Shown in pieces: positions 34,444 through 42,452 of a stretch of 64,000 nucleotides of DNA (positions within the stretch are counted from its first letter, which is position 1; the number at the start of each line of letters is the position of its first letter). Origin of the DNA: Corynebacterium crudilactis (lineage in GTDB: Bacteria; Actinomycetota; Actinomycetes; Mycobacteriales; Mycobacteriaceae); assembly GCF_001643015.1 (NCBI RefSeq), contig NZ_CP015622.1:943358-1007357 (forward strand), read 5' to 3'. Position numbers and translations under genes: made by a program. The notes under the pieces were generated by a model. It was not told the DNA's origin. It saw nothing but the letters and a program-made list of their open reading frames with translations, and did not search any database.

Positions 34444-35469
34444 ATGAGCATCCTTGACACGTTGAAAACTCCCGTGATTGTCGCCCCGATGGCTGGCGGC
34501 CCGTCCACTCCCGCGTTGGTCAATGCAGCAGCAGAGGCAGGTTCCCTCGGGTTCTTGGCTGGTGGCGTCATGCCTCTTGAGCAGCTGAAACAGGAATTGT
34601 CAGAGGTAAAAGGCGTCTTTGGTGTCAACCTGTTTCGCCCGCAGACGGATGCGCCTAAGCCTTCAGACATTGATGAGCTGGCGGGATTGTTGTCCTCGGC
34701 GTTTCGGCAATTTGGCCTCGATGAGCCGACGGTGCCTACGCCGGATTTGAGCAATGGATGGGACGCTAAATTTGAGGCAGTTCTCGCCGCTAAACCCGCC
34801 GTTTTCTCCTGCACCTTCGGTATTTTTAGCGCTGAAGAATTTGCCCGGATCAAGGCCGCCGGAATCGAGGCGTGGGTGACGGTGACCAATCCGGAGGACG
34901 CGCTGGCTGCGCAGAAAGCTGGCGCCAACGCGCTTGTCGTGCAAGGCCCCGAGGCGGGTGGGCACCGCTCTACCTGGTCCATTGAAGTGGAGCCGGACGA
35001 GCGCGATCTGAAAACCCTCCTCGCAGCTGTCAAACAAGCAGGCGTTTACCTCCCGCTCATCGCAGCCGGCGGCCTTTCAACCTCCGCCGACGTGGCAGAA
35101 ATTTTGGAGGCCGGCGCCAGCGCTGCATCCTGTGGTTCCGCCTTTTTGCTTAGCGACGAAGCCGGCACCAGCTCACTTAACCGCGAGATCTTGGACGCCG
35201 CCCCAGCGCTTGGTTTGGAATCGGTGTCCTCTCGCGCATTTTCGGGCCGTTATGCAAGGGGAGTGGAAACCAGGTTCACCCGTTCGAACGAGGGGTTACC
35301 CCCGTTGTACCCATACCTCAACCCAATGATCACATCTTTACGTAAGGCGGCGGGAAGTGCAGGGAACTGGGATTACGCCTACTGCCTGGTAGGAGTAGGA
35401 CTGGAATCGATTGCGAAGGGTAGTGCAAAGCAGATACTGGAATCATTAACACCTTCTGCTTTGGGCTAA
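34444..35469 (+). CDS. Nitronate monooxygenase (2-nitropropane dioxygenase) family
   Basis: A 341-aa FMN-binding TIM-barrel protein that oxidises alkyl nitronates such as propionate-3-nitronate, using O2. Motifs: PVIVAPMAGGPSTPALVNAA at the N-terminus, GSLGFLAGG, the QGPEAGGHRST loop with the catalytic His (near residue 171), and LIAAGGLSTSADVAEILEAGASAASCGSAFL for FMN phosphate binding. Leaderless start by the TAGGAT hexamer. Natural substrate in this organism is not known. Confidence 0.9.
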   Translation: MSILDTLKTPVIVAPMAGGPSTPALVNAAAEAGSLGFLAGGVMPLEQLKQELSEVKGVFGVNLFRPQTDAPKPSDIDELAGLLSSAFRQFGLDEPTVPTPDLSNGWDAKFEAVLAAKPAVFSCTFGIFSAEEFARIKAAGIEAWVTVTNPEDALAAQKAGANALVVQGPEAGGHRSTWSIEVEPDERDLKTLLAAVKQAGVYLPLIAAGGLSTSADVAEILEAGASAASCGSAFLLSDEAGTSSLNREILDAAPALGLESVSSRAFSGRYARGVETRFTRSNEGLPPLYPYLNPMITSLRKAAGSAGNWDYAYCLVGVGLESIAKGSAKQILESLTPSALG

Positions 35470-35559
35470 TGTTGGGGGGAGTGCTTTCAACTATCCACGA
35501 GAGCTGCCCAGTGATAAACCCCGGGTTAACCCCACGCCTAAGTCAGTGAAGGACTTTTT

Positions 35560-37002
35560 ATGACGCACAACCACAAGGACTGGAACGATCGCATTGCAGT
35601 TGCGGAGGAAATGGTTCCCCTCATCGGGCGCCTGCACCGCAACAACAACGTGGTGGTTTCCGTATTCGGTCGTCTCCTTGTGAATGTCTCAGATATCGAT
35701 ATCATCAAGTCTCACCGCTATGCTCGCCACATCATCTCCAAGGAACTTCCACTGGAAAGCTCCTTGGCTATTTTGCGTGAGCTAGTTGAACTGAACCTTG
35801 GTACTGCATCGATTGACCTGGGACAGCTGGCCTATAATTTTGAACAGTCCGAAAGCACTGATCTGCGTGCGTTCTTGGAAGAATCTCTGACCCCAATCAT
35901 TGGCGCAGAAACTGAAAGCAAACCAACAGATATCGTACTGTACGGCTTTGGTCGTATTGGTCGTCTGCTTGCACGCATCCTGATCTCCCGCGAAGCTCTT
36001 TATGATGGTGCTCGTCTGCGCGCCATTGTGGTTCGCAAGAACGGTGAAGAAGATCTGGTCAAGCGCGCTTCCTTGCTGCGCCGCGATTCTGTCCACGGGG
36101 GCTTTGATGGCACCATCACCACTGATCATGACAACAACATCATCTGGGCAAATGGCACCCCAATTCAGGTGATTTACTCCAATGATCCAGCAACCGTTGA
36201 TTACACCGAGTATGGCATCAATGACGCAGTTGTTGTGGATAATACCGGACGCTGGCGTGACCGTGAGGGCCTGTCCCAGCACCTGCAGGCCAAGGGTGTG
36301 GCCAAGGTTGTGCTCACCGCACCTGGCAAGGGTGATCTGAAGAATATCGTTTACGGCATCAACCACACTGATATCACCGCTGATGATCAGATTGTTTCTG
36401 CAGCATCATGCACCACCAACGCAATTACTCCTGTGCTTAAGGTGATCAACGATCGTTATGGCGTTGAATTCGGCCATGTGGAAACCGTGCACTCCTTCAC
36501 CAATGACCAGAACCTGATCGATAACTTCCACAAGGGTTCCCGTCGTGGACGCGCAGCAGGCCTTAACATGGTTTTGACCGAAACTGGTGCAGCAAAGGCA
36601 GTGTCCAAGGCGCTTCCAGAGCTGGAAGGCAAGCTCACCGGCAATGCGATTCGCGTTCCGACCCCAGATGTTTCCATGGCAGTGCTCAACCTGACCCTTG
36701 ATAAGGAAGTCGACCGCGATGAGGTCAACGACTACCTACGTCGCGTGTCTTTGCACTCCGACCTGCGCCAGCAGATTGATTGGATCCGTTCCCCAGAAGT
36801 TGTGTCCACTGACTTCGTGGGTACTACTCACTCAGGTATCGTCGACGGCCTTGCTACCATCGCTACCGGCCGCCACCTGGTGCTTTATGTCTGGTACGAC
36901 AACGAATTCGGCTACTCCAACCAGGTAATTCGCATCGTTGAAGAAATCGCAGGCGTACGCCCCCGAGTTTACCCAGAGCGCAAGCAGTCCGACGCGTTGT
37001 AA
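35560..37002 (+). CDS. gapB: Glyceraldehyde-3-phosphate dehydrogenase, gluconeogenic (GapB/GapX)
   Basis: A 480-aa GAPDH with about 125 extra N-terminal residues compared with glycolytic GapA. The core begins at DIVLYGFGRIGRLLARIL and has the active-site Cys in SAASCTTNAITPVLKV, the partner His in VHSFTNDQN, and NAIRVPTPDVSMAVLNL; the C-terminus has WYDNEFGYSNQV. In C. glutamicum this second GAPDH (gapB, also called gapX) uses NADP and serves gluconeogenesis. GAAGGA lies 8 nt before the ATG. The N-terminal extension is helical and of unknown role. Confidence 0.95.
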   Translation: MTHNHKDWNDRIAVAEEMVPLIGRLHRNNNVVVSVFGRLLVNVSDIDIIKSHRYARHIISKELPLESSLAILRELVELNLGTASIDLGQLAYNFEQSESTDLRAFLEESLTPIIGAETESKPTDIVLYGFGRIGRLLARILISREALYDGARLRAIVVRKNGEEDLVKRASLLRRDSVHGGFDGTITTDHDNNIIWANGTPIQVIYSNDPATVDYTEYGINDAVVVDNTGRWRDREGLSQHLQAKGVAKVVLTAPGKGDLKNIVYGINHTDITADDQIVSAASCTTNAITPVLKVINDRYGVEFGHVETVHSFTNDQNLIDNFHKGSRRGRAAGLNMVLTETGAAKAVSKALPELEGKLTGNAIRVPTPDVSMAVLNLTLDKEVDRDEVNDYLRRVSLHSDLRQQIDWIRSPEVVSTDFVGTTHSGIVDGLATIATGRHLVLYVWYDNEFGYSNQVIRIVEEIAGVRPRVYPERKQSDAL

Positions 37003-37012
37003 ATTGCTCTAC

Positions 37013-37068
37013 TTAGGCTTGGGGAGTTACTGCCAGTATGCGGAAAATGGTAGGTAAACCAAGCCTAA
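37013..37068. repeat. 56-nt nested inverted repeat between gapB and the Cys-rich gene
   Basis: Outer arms TTAGGCTTGG (37013-37022) and CCAAGCCTAA (37059-37068) pair over 10 bp; inside, TTAC-TG-CCA and TGG-TAG-GTAA pair again. No U-run follows, and the downstream gene's -10 element begins only 6 bp later. It could be an operator, an mRNA 3' end stabiliser or a terminator variant. Confidence 0.65.
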
Positions 37069-37073
37069 TACCG

Positions 37074-37079
37074 TACGAT
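37074..37079 (+). promoter_or_regulatory. -10 element of the Cys-rich small gene
   Basis: TACGAT at 37074-37079 lies 7 nt before the ATG at 37087, a leaderless layout without Shine-Dalgarno. Confidence 0.5.
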
Positions 37080-37086
37080 TAGATAT

Positions 37087-37278
37087 ATGAGCAAGCGTAA
37101 ATCACGGGTTAAGGTCACCCACAATCCGCTGGGCATGAAAATTAAGTCCACCTGCTGCCGCAAAACTCCGCGCTGCGTCGGCTGCCCTGTGGTTTACACT
37201 CGCTTGCTCAAATCTGGCGCCCTAGAAAGCGATGACGCTGATCTGCCGCGTCGCCTCAAAGAGGCACGCCGTAAGTAG
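37087..37278 (+). CDS. 63-aa Cys-rich basic protein
   Basis: A small, strongly basic protein with four Cys in the block STCCRKTPRCVGCPVVYTRL (residues about 21-40), which could bind zinc or an iron-sulfur cluster. The N-terminus is MSKRKSRVKVTHNPLG and the C-terminus is RRLKEARRK. Small proteins of this kind appear conserved in actinobacteria, but I know no function. Leaderless start; stop lies directly against the stop of the convergent pth gene (37279). Confidence 0.72.
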   Translation: MSKRKSRVKVTHNPLGMKIKSTCCRKTPRCVGCPVVYTRLLKSGALESDDADLPRRLKEARRK

Positions 37279-37842
37279 CTAGCCCTGCAGATGCTTTTCG
37301 ACGAGATCTGCAGCGTCCGCAGCCATGATTGGGATATCAGCTAGTTCCTGTTTGCCAAAAGGCTTCAACACAAAAGTAGCTGGATCCATGCGTCCCGGTG
37401 GTCGACCAATGCCCACACTTAGCTTCCAATAATCCTTGGTGCCCAAAGACTTGGATATGGATTTCAATCCATTATGTCCATGATCACCGCCACCTTGACG
37501 AAGCTTGATAGAGCCGAAATCAAGATCCAATTCATCGTGGACAACGAGGACATTAGCCGGAGCAATTTTAAAGAAATCACACAGCGCCCGAATGGGAGTT
37601 CCCGAAAGATTCATAAAACTCCGCGGCTTAGCCACAATTAAACCAGGCAATTGCGCAATTTCAGTGTTGGAGCGTTTATGCACACTGAAGGAAGCAAAGT
37701 TGCGTGAGGCTAATTCTTCTGCAACCTCGAAGCCAATATTGTGGCGTGTGCCAACGTATTTCGGGCCGGGATTTCCCAGGCCAACAACTAAAAGAGGAGA
37801 GTTATTCACATTCTCATCCAACCATGAGATGTGGGTAAGCAA
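37279..37842 (-). CDS. pth: Peptidyl-tRNA hydrolase, copy 2
   Basis: A 187-aa Pth with complete active site: LLVVGLGNPGPKYVGTRHNIGF with catalytic His, RSFMNLSGTPIRAL, HDELDLDFGSIKLRQGG with catalytic Asp, and GHNGLKSISKSLGTKDYWKLSVGIGRPPG. It follows rplY by 105 bp on the same strand, the arrangement rplY-pth being very common in bacteria, so this copy is likely the ancestral one and copy 1 at 33.8 kb an extra. The two differ at many positions (roughly 40 percent identical by eye). Start ATG at 37842 could also be internal (the conserved core starts at residue 16). Confidence 0.93.
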   Translation of the reverse strand: MLTHISWLDENVNNSPLLVVGLGNPGPKYVGTRHNIGFEVAEELASRNFASFSVHKRSNTEIAQLPGLIVAKPRSFMNLSGTPIRALCDFFKIAPANVLVVHDELDLDFGSIKLRQGGGDHGHNGLKSISKSLGTKDYWKLSVGIGRPPGRMDPATFVLKPFGKQELADIPIMAADAADLVEKHLQG

Positions 37843-37947
37843 AAACGGGCCCTCCGTCTCCAGCGCGGTAGGCGATGATCGTGCACTTCATCACCTTCCA
37901 CACTGGAAGCGGGGAACCCGTTTAAAAAGTATGCTTTTTAAAAAAGC

Positions 37948-38541
37948 TTACTCAGCTGCTTCTTCAGCATTCTCATCGGTCTCTTCTGCTTCAACTGCAG
38001 GAAGAACGATGTTGACGATGAGGGTCTCAGGATCCTCGATCAGGGTGGTATCTGCATCAAGAGCAACGTCAGCAGCGGTGATCTGTGCACCGAGCTCGAG
38101 GCCTTCGATGGAAACCTTGAACTCTTCAGGGATGGAGAGAACGTCAGCCTCAACCTTGATGGTGTCAGCATCCTGAACAGCCATGGTACCTGGAGCGGAC
38201 TCGCCCTCAACGATGACTGGAACGTCAACCTCAACCTTTTCGCCGCGCTTGATAGCAAGCAGGTCGAGGTGGTCGATGTTGAAGGTCAGAACGTTCTGAT
38301 CAATGTGCTTGATCATGGTGAGCTGCTTCTGGCCCTCGATGTCAAGCTCAACAACAGCGTTGACGCCCTCGTTGCGGACTAGGCCAGCAAAGGTGCGGTG
38401 GTCAACGGTGACGTGCAGGTTGGTCTCAACGTCTGCGCCGTAGATAACAGCAGGGATCTGGCCAGCGACGCGTGCGCGACGTGCGGAACCCTTGCCGAAC
38501 TCGGAGCGGACAGCAGCCTCAATGGTTTGGTACTTTGCCAT
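37948..38541 (-). CDS. rplY: 50S ribosomal protein L25 (Ctc form)
   Basis: A 197-aa L25 of the long Ctc/TL5 type that binds 5S rRNA. The N-terminal L25 domain (TIEAAVRSEFGKGSARRARVAGQIPAVIYG) is followed by the C-terminal beta domain, ending in a Glu-rich tail (EAEETDENAEEAAE). GAGGAGAATTC before the ATG is a strong RBS. A terminator-like hairpin with a U-run sits about 50 nt upstream on the same strand, suggesting control by attenuation. Upstream gene of pth copy 2. Confidence 0.96.
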   Translation of the reverse strand: MAKYQTIEAAVRSEFGKGSARRARVAGQIPAVIYGADVETNLHVTVDHRTFAGLVRNEGVNAVVELDIEGQKQLTMIKHIDQNVLTFNIDHLDLLAIKRGEKVEVDVPVIVEGESAPGTMAVQDADTIKVEADVLSIPEEFKVSIEGLELGAQITAADVALDADTTLIEDPETLIVNIVLPAVEAEETDENAEEAAE

Positions 38542-38587
38542 AGTGAATTCTCCTCATGGATAAAGATGGACACTCGGCCGCGAAAAT

Positions 38588-38637
38588 AAAAAATGCCCGC
38601 GACCGACTCGAATGTCTTGGTCGAGTCTTCGCAGGCA
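38588..38637 (-). terminator. Leader terminator (attenuator candidate) of rplY
   Basis: Read on the minus strand, TGCCTGCGAAGACTCGA (38637-38621) pairs with TCGAGTCGGTCGCGGGCA (38611-38594) and is followed by TTTTTTATTTT. No minus-strand gene ends just upstream (the neighbour is the plus-strand VOC gene), so this terminator lies in the rplY 5' leader. Confidence 0.75.
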
Positions 38638-38825
38638 GTACACAAAAAGTGCACTAAAGAAGTCTGGATCGCGTCGATAACGGTGAAGCACAATTGGCTT
38701 TACCCTCGCCGAGACTCAACCATGCTAGCACGCAGCTGTACTCAGATTCAAAACTTCTCTCTGAAAAAAGGAGCATACTGGGGGAGGACCGCATAACAGA
38801 GAATCTGGAAGAAAGCGAAATAACT

Positions 38826-39254
38826 ATGGCACGCCTGCAACATGACATGATTTTTATCAATTTGCCAGTTACTGATCTGGCCACCTCGAAGCGTTTCTAT
38901 GCTGGTTTGGGTTTCAAAGAAAATGAGATCTTCCGCGATGAGCACACTGCATCTTTTGAAGTCAGTGATGTCATTGTGGTGATGCTTTTGGAAACAGAAC
39001 GCTTTAACAGTTTCACCAAACGCCCTGCGGTGGAAAGCAACGGTTCTCGAGAGGTACTCAATTGCCTTTCTGTCTGTTCTACTGAGGATGCGGATGAATT
39101 GGTACGGCGTGCTCAAGAATTCGGTGGCGTGGTCACCAGAGAACTTGCTGCTGAGGGGCCAATGTATGGTGGCGCTTTTGATGATCCAGATGGCCACGGC
39201 TGGGAATTGATGTATTTCGATCCAGAGGCATTGGCCCAGCTTCAGGCGGAATAA
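38826..39254 (+). CDS. VOC-superfamily (glyoxalase-like) protein
   Basis: A 142-aa vicinal-oxygen-chelate protein: DMIFINLPVTDLATSKRFYAGLGF, DEHTASFEVSDVIVVMLLE, and DPDGHGWELMYFDPEAL at the end carry the paired betaalphabetabetabeta modules. Proteins of this subgroup are often labelled lactoylglutathione lyase, but the usual metal-binding set is incomplete (no clear N-terminal His), so it may be a binding protein. The ATG at 38826 starts the domain; longer readings from 38694 add unrelated residues. Convergent with the AlkD-like gene. Confidence 0.82.
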   Translation: MARLQHDMIFINLPVTDLATSKRFYAGLGFKENEIFRDEHTASFEVSDVIVVMLLETERFNSFTKRPAVESNGSREVLNCLSVCSTEDADELVRRAQEFGGVVTRELAAEGPMYGGAFDDPDGHGWELMYFDPEALAQLQAE

Positions 39255-39255
39255 G

Positions 39256-39281
39256 ACTTAAGCTTAAACGCTTAAGTTTTT
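39256..39281. terminator. Hairpin terminator between VOC and AlkD-like genes
   Basis: ACTTAAGC (39256-39263) and GCTTAAGT (39270-39277) with a 6-nt loop, followed by TTTT on the plus strand. It overlaps the stop codon of the convergent AlkD-like gene. Confidence 0.7.
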
Positions 39282-39896
39282 GAGAGCTTCCCGGCGGCTT
39301 AGTGGTGCAAGATCTGTGGCATCCACAAAGGCTCGGACCCAGCTGGGGTCATGTCGGGCGAAATCCCGCAAGGCCCAACCGATGGCTTTGTTGATGAAAA
39401 ATTCGGAAGATCCAAGGTTATGCTCGATGATCCAGGCCAGTAGGGCAGCGTCAGTGTTCTTTTTACGCCCCAATTGGTGAATGATCGCGATGCGTCGCAC
39501 CCAGAAGTCTTCATCCAATGCCCAGTCTCGCATGAGAGCATCGTTGTGGTTAGCGCCGATGGGTTTCGCCAGTGAATCAACAGTGTCCCACCAGGATTTG
39601 GTTTGGACTAAAGCTTTAGCAAACCCTAGATCGGTAATGCCAACACGTTTGATGTGATCGCAGGCCACGTATTGGTATTCCCGTTCTGTGGCGTGGAAAC
39701 AAGCAGAGACAAAGTCTGTGTCCAACTCTTTGAGCGCATACAGCACAGGTTTGCAGGCATCCTGGCGCGGTGTTGCAGGGATACCTAGAAAAGAAAACTG
39801 ATCCCGCATGTAGCCAGCCATTCCGGTGGCACGTGCGGGATCAGCGAGAGGCTCCAATGCACACCGGACGCGGTTAAATGCGTCCGATACGATCAT
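39264..39896 (-). CDS. AlkD-like DNA alkylation repair protein
   Basis: A 210-aa HEAT-repeat-like protein of the AlkC/AlkD glycosylase family that removes alkylated purines. Family marks: MAGYMRDQFSFLGIPATPRQ, REYQYVACDHI, KSWWDTVDSLA with the Trp-Trp-Asp of the active site, and EDFWVRRIAIIHQLGRKKNTD with the DNA-binding Arg residues; INKAIGWALRDFARHDP near the end. It starts 6 bp after the prs stop and is probably the last gene of glmU-prs-alkD-like. Confidence 0.9.
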   Translation of the reverse strand: MIVSDAFNRVRCALEPLADPARATGMAGYMRDQFSFLGIPATPRQDACKPVLYALKELDTDFVSACFHATEREYQYVACDHIKRVGITDLGFAKALVQTKSWWDTVDSLAKPIGANHNDALMRDWALDEDFWVRRIAIIHQLGRKKNTDAALLAWIIEHNLGSSEFFINKAIGWALRDFARHDPSWVRAFVDATDLAPLSRREALKNLSV

Positions 39897-39902
39897 GGGG
39901 TT

Positions 39903-40880
39903 TTATGCCTCGCCCTCAAACAGGGTGGTTACTGAGCCGTTTTCGAAGATCTCGTTAATGGTGCGAGCCAGCAGTGGCGCGATCGACAAGACAGTCAGGT
40001 TGCTCCAGCCCTCAGTGGACTGTGGCAGGGTGTCGGTGGTGATAACTTCTTCAGCACCGCAATCGGACAGGCGCTCGCGAGCTGGGTCGGAGAACACACC
40101 GTGGGTACAAGCGATAACGACTGACTTTGCGCCAGCTTCCTTCAGGACACCCACTGCACCGGCGATGGTTCCGCCAGTGTCGATCATGTCGTCGAGAAGC
40201 ACGCAATCCTTGCCGTCGACGTCGCCGACGACGCGGTTGGCAACAACCTCGTTGGCAACCTCAGCGGAGCGGGTCTTGTGGACGAATGCCATTGGAGCAT
40301 CGCCAAGGGTGTTTGCCCACTTTTCTGCAACCTTGACGCGGCCAGCGTCAGGGGAGACAACGCAGATGTTGTCGAGGTTGTAGTTCTGCTTGATGTGATC
40401 GGTCAGGATCGGCATCGCATGCATATGGTCGACTGGGCCGTCGAAGAAGCCCTGGATCTGATCGGTGTGCAGATCCACAGAAACGATGCGGTCTGCGCCA
40501 GCGGTTAGCATCAGGTCAGCGATGAGGCGAGCTGAAATTGGTTCACGTCCACGGTGCTTCTTGTCCTGGCGCGCGTATGGGTAGAACGGCAGGATCGCGG
40601 TGATGCGCTTTGCAGATCCACGCTTCAATGCGTCAATCATGAGCAGCTGTTCCATCAACCACTTGTTCAATGGCTGGGTATGGGACTGCAACACAAAGCA
40701 GTCGGAGCCACGAACTGATTCTTCAAAGCGGACGTAGATTTCACCGTTGGCGAAATCGCGTGCCGTCATTGGGGTTACCTCGACACCGAGCTCTTTAGCT
40801 ACAGTTTCGGCTAGTTCTGGGTGCGCACGACCCGAAAAAAGCATGAGGTTTTTTTGGTTTTGTTTCCAGTGAGCAGTCAT
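39903..40880 (-). CDS. prs: Ribose-phosphate pyrophosphokinase (PRPP synthetase)
   Basis: A 325-aa enzyme making PRPP from ribose 5-phosphate and ATP for nucleotide, His and Trp synthesis and, in corynebacteria, for decaprenyl-phosphoryl-arabinose. Marks: MLFSGRAHPELAETVAKELG, RFEESVRGSDCFVLQS, the metal site SVDLHTDQIQGFFDGPVDHM, and the PRPP loop LLDDMIDTGGTIAGAV. Spaced 11 bp from glmU upstream, forming the conserved glmU-prs pair. Confidence 0.97.
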   Translation of the reverse strand: MTAHWKQNQKNLMLFSGRAHPELAETVAKELGVEVTPMTARDFANGEIYVRFEESVRGSDCFVLQSHTQPLNKWLMEQLLMIDALKRGSAKRITAILPFYPYARQDKKHRGREPISARLIADLMLTAGADRIVSVDLHTDQIQGFFDGPVDHMHAMPILTDHIKQNYNLDNICVVSPDAGRVKVAEKWANTLGDAPMAFVHKTRSAEVANEVVANRVVGDVDGKDCVLLDDMIDTGGTIAGAVGVLKEAGAKSVVIACTHGVFSDPARERLSDCGAEEVITTDTLPQSTEGWSNLTVLSIAPLLARTINEIFENGSVTTLFEGEA

Positions 40881-40891
40881 GTGAAGTCTGC

Positions 40892-42349
40892 TTAGCCTTC
40901 CTGGTTGAGGACGTTTTGGGCTGCTTCTGCGGCTTGCGCTGCAGGGGTTCCCGGGCGCTTGTTTTGCACCCAGCCTTCGATGTTTCGTTGGCGTCCACCG
41001 GACACGGCAAGGGCTCCTGGCGGAACATCGTCTTTGATTACTGTACCGGCTCCGGAATATGCTCCATCACCCACGGTCACTGGAGCGATAAACATGGTGT
41101 CAGAACCAGTGCGAACGTGGTCTCCGATGGTGGTGTGATGCTTGTTCACGCCGTCATAATTAACGAAGACAGAAGAGGCACCAATATTGGTGTCTTCGCC
41201 GATTGTTGCGTCACCAACGTAGGTGAGGTGTGGCACCTTGGAGCCACGTCCGATGGTGGCTTTTTTGGTTTCTACGAAGCCACCGAGCTTTCCTTCTGCG
41301 CCCAGTGTGGTTCCTGGACGAATGTAGGTGAAGGGTCCAACGGTGGCATTTTCACCGATGGTAGATTCTGAGCCGTGGGTGCGGATCACGGATGCACCAT
41401 TACCAATGACCATATCGGTCAAGGTGGTGTCAGGACCAAGCTCAACACGATCACCGATGACGGTTTCGCCCTTGAGCTGAGTGCCTGGGTTGATGATGAC
41501 ATCACGACCGATGGTGACCTCAACGTCGATCCAGGTAGTTGCAGGGTCCACGATGGTGGCGCCACCGCGCATAGCAGCGATAACGGTACGGCGGTTTAAC
41601 TCAGCGCCAGCTTCAGCCAATTGCACGCGGTCATTTACACCAGCAAGTTCTCGGGCATCAGCAGCAGTGTAGGCGCGAACTGGGTGGCCTTCATTGCGTG
41701 CGATTCCCAAGACATCAGTCAGGTAGAGCTCACCCTGGGCATTGTCTGATTTGAGTTCGGACAATGCAGAACGCAGGATGGCAGCGTCAAAAGCGAAAAC
41801 GCCAGAGTTCACTTCGTCGATGGCACGGATGTCTTCGGAAGCATCCTTTTGCTCCACGATTGCTGTGACTTCGCCTTCTTCGTTGCGCACGATGCGGCCA
41901 TAACCGGTTGGGTCATCAAGTCGCATGGTCAACACAGTTACTGCGGTAGGAACCGTGGTGTGTGCTTCTAAAAGAGCAGACAAGGTATCTGCAGTCAGCA
42001 GCGGAACATCGCCATTGGTGACAATGATGGTGCCCTCGAAGCCTTCCAACTGATCCATTGCGCATTGCACAGCGTGTCCGGTGCCGTTTTGTTCTTCCTG
42101 GATAGCGGTGAGAACTTCGCGGTCCAATTTATTGGCAACCTCTACAACAGCAGGGCCTACCTGATCGCGTCCATGCCCAATTACTGCAACGATGTGCTGA
42201 GGATCTAGTCCAGCAGCAGCATGCAGGCTATGGGAGATGAGGCTGCGTCCACCGATACTATGCAAGGTCTTTTGTAAATCAGATTTCATTCGGGTTCCGG
42301 CGCCAGCTGCCAAAACGACAACTGCGCTGGAGAAATCGCTTGCGGTCAA
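40892..42349 (-). CDS. glmU: Bifunctional GlmU (UDP-GlcNAc pyrophosphorylase / GlcN-1-P acetyltransferase)
   Basis: A 485-aa two-domain enzyme giving UDP-GlcNAc for peptidoglycan. The N-terminal uridyltransferase has [20 protein letters not shown] and [12 protein letters not shown]; the C-terminal left-handed beta-helix (about 260-460) has hexapeptide repeats and the active-site region [20 protein letters not shown] and [18 protein letters not shown]. The length is normal with a short Ala-rich tail. First gene of the glmU-prs-alkD-like run. Confidence 0.97.
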   Translation of the reverse strand: MTASDFSSAVVVLAAGAGTRMKSDLQKTLHSIGGRSLISHSLHAAAGLDPQHIVAVIGHGRDQVGPAVVEVANKLDREVLTAIQEEQNGTGHAVQCAMDQLEGFEGTIIVTNGDVPLLTADTLSALLEAHTTVPTAVTVLTMRLDDPTGYGRIVRNEEGEVTAIVEQKDASEDIRAIDEVNSGVFAFDAAILRSALSELKSDNAQGELYLTDVLGIARNEGHPVRAYTAADARELAGVNDRVQLAEAGAELNRRTVIAAMRGGATIVDPATTWIDVEVTIGRDVIINPGTQLKGETVIGDRVELGPDTTLTDMVIGNGASVIRTHGSESTIGENATVGPFTYIRPGTTLGAEGKLGGFVETKKATIGRGSKVPHLTYVGDATIGEDTNIGASSVFVNYDGVNKHHTTIGDHVRTGSDTMFIAPVTVGDGAYSGAGTVIKDDVPPGALAVSGGRQRNIEGWVQNKRPGTPAAQAAEAAQNVLNQEG

Positions 42350-42452
42350 GATGATCTCAAATCCTTAAAAGTTTTTGCGGGGCACTTATACCAAAGCAAG
42401 CATAATGCCCGTGGGCACAAAACCTGCGCATTTGGGTAGAAAATTTATGGGA

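Noticed and set aside
38379..38693. 104-aa minus-strand frame upstream and within rplY as a leader peptide gene
   Set aside because: It overlaps most of the rplY N-terminus in another frame and runs through the terminator hairpin; not needed to explain the leader.
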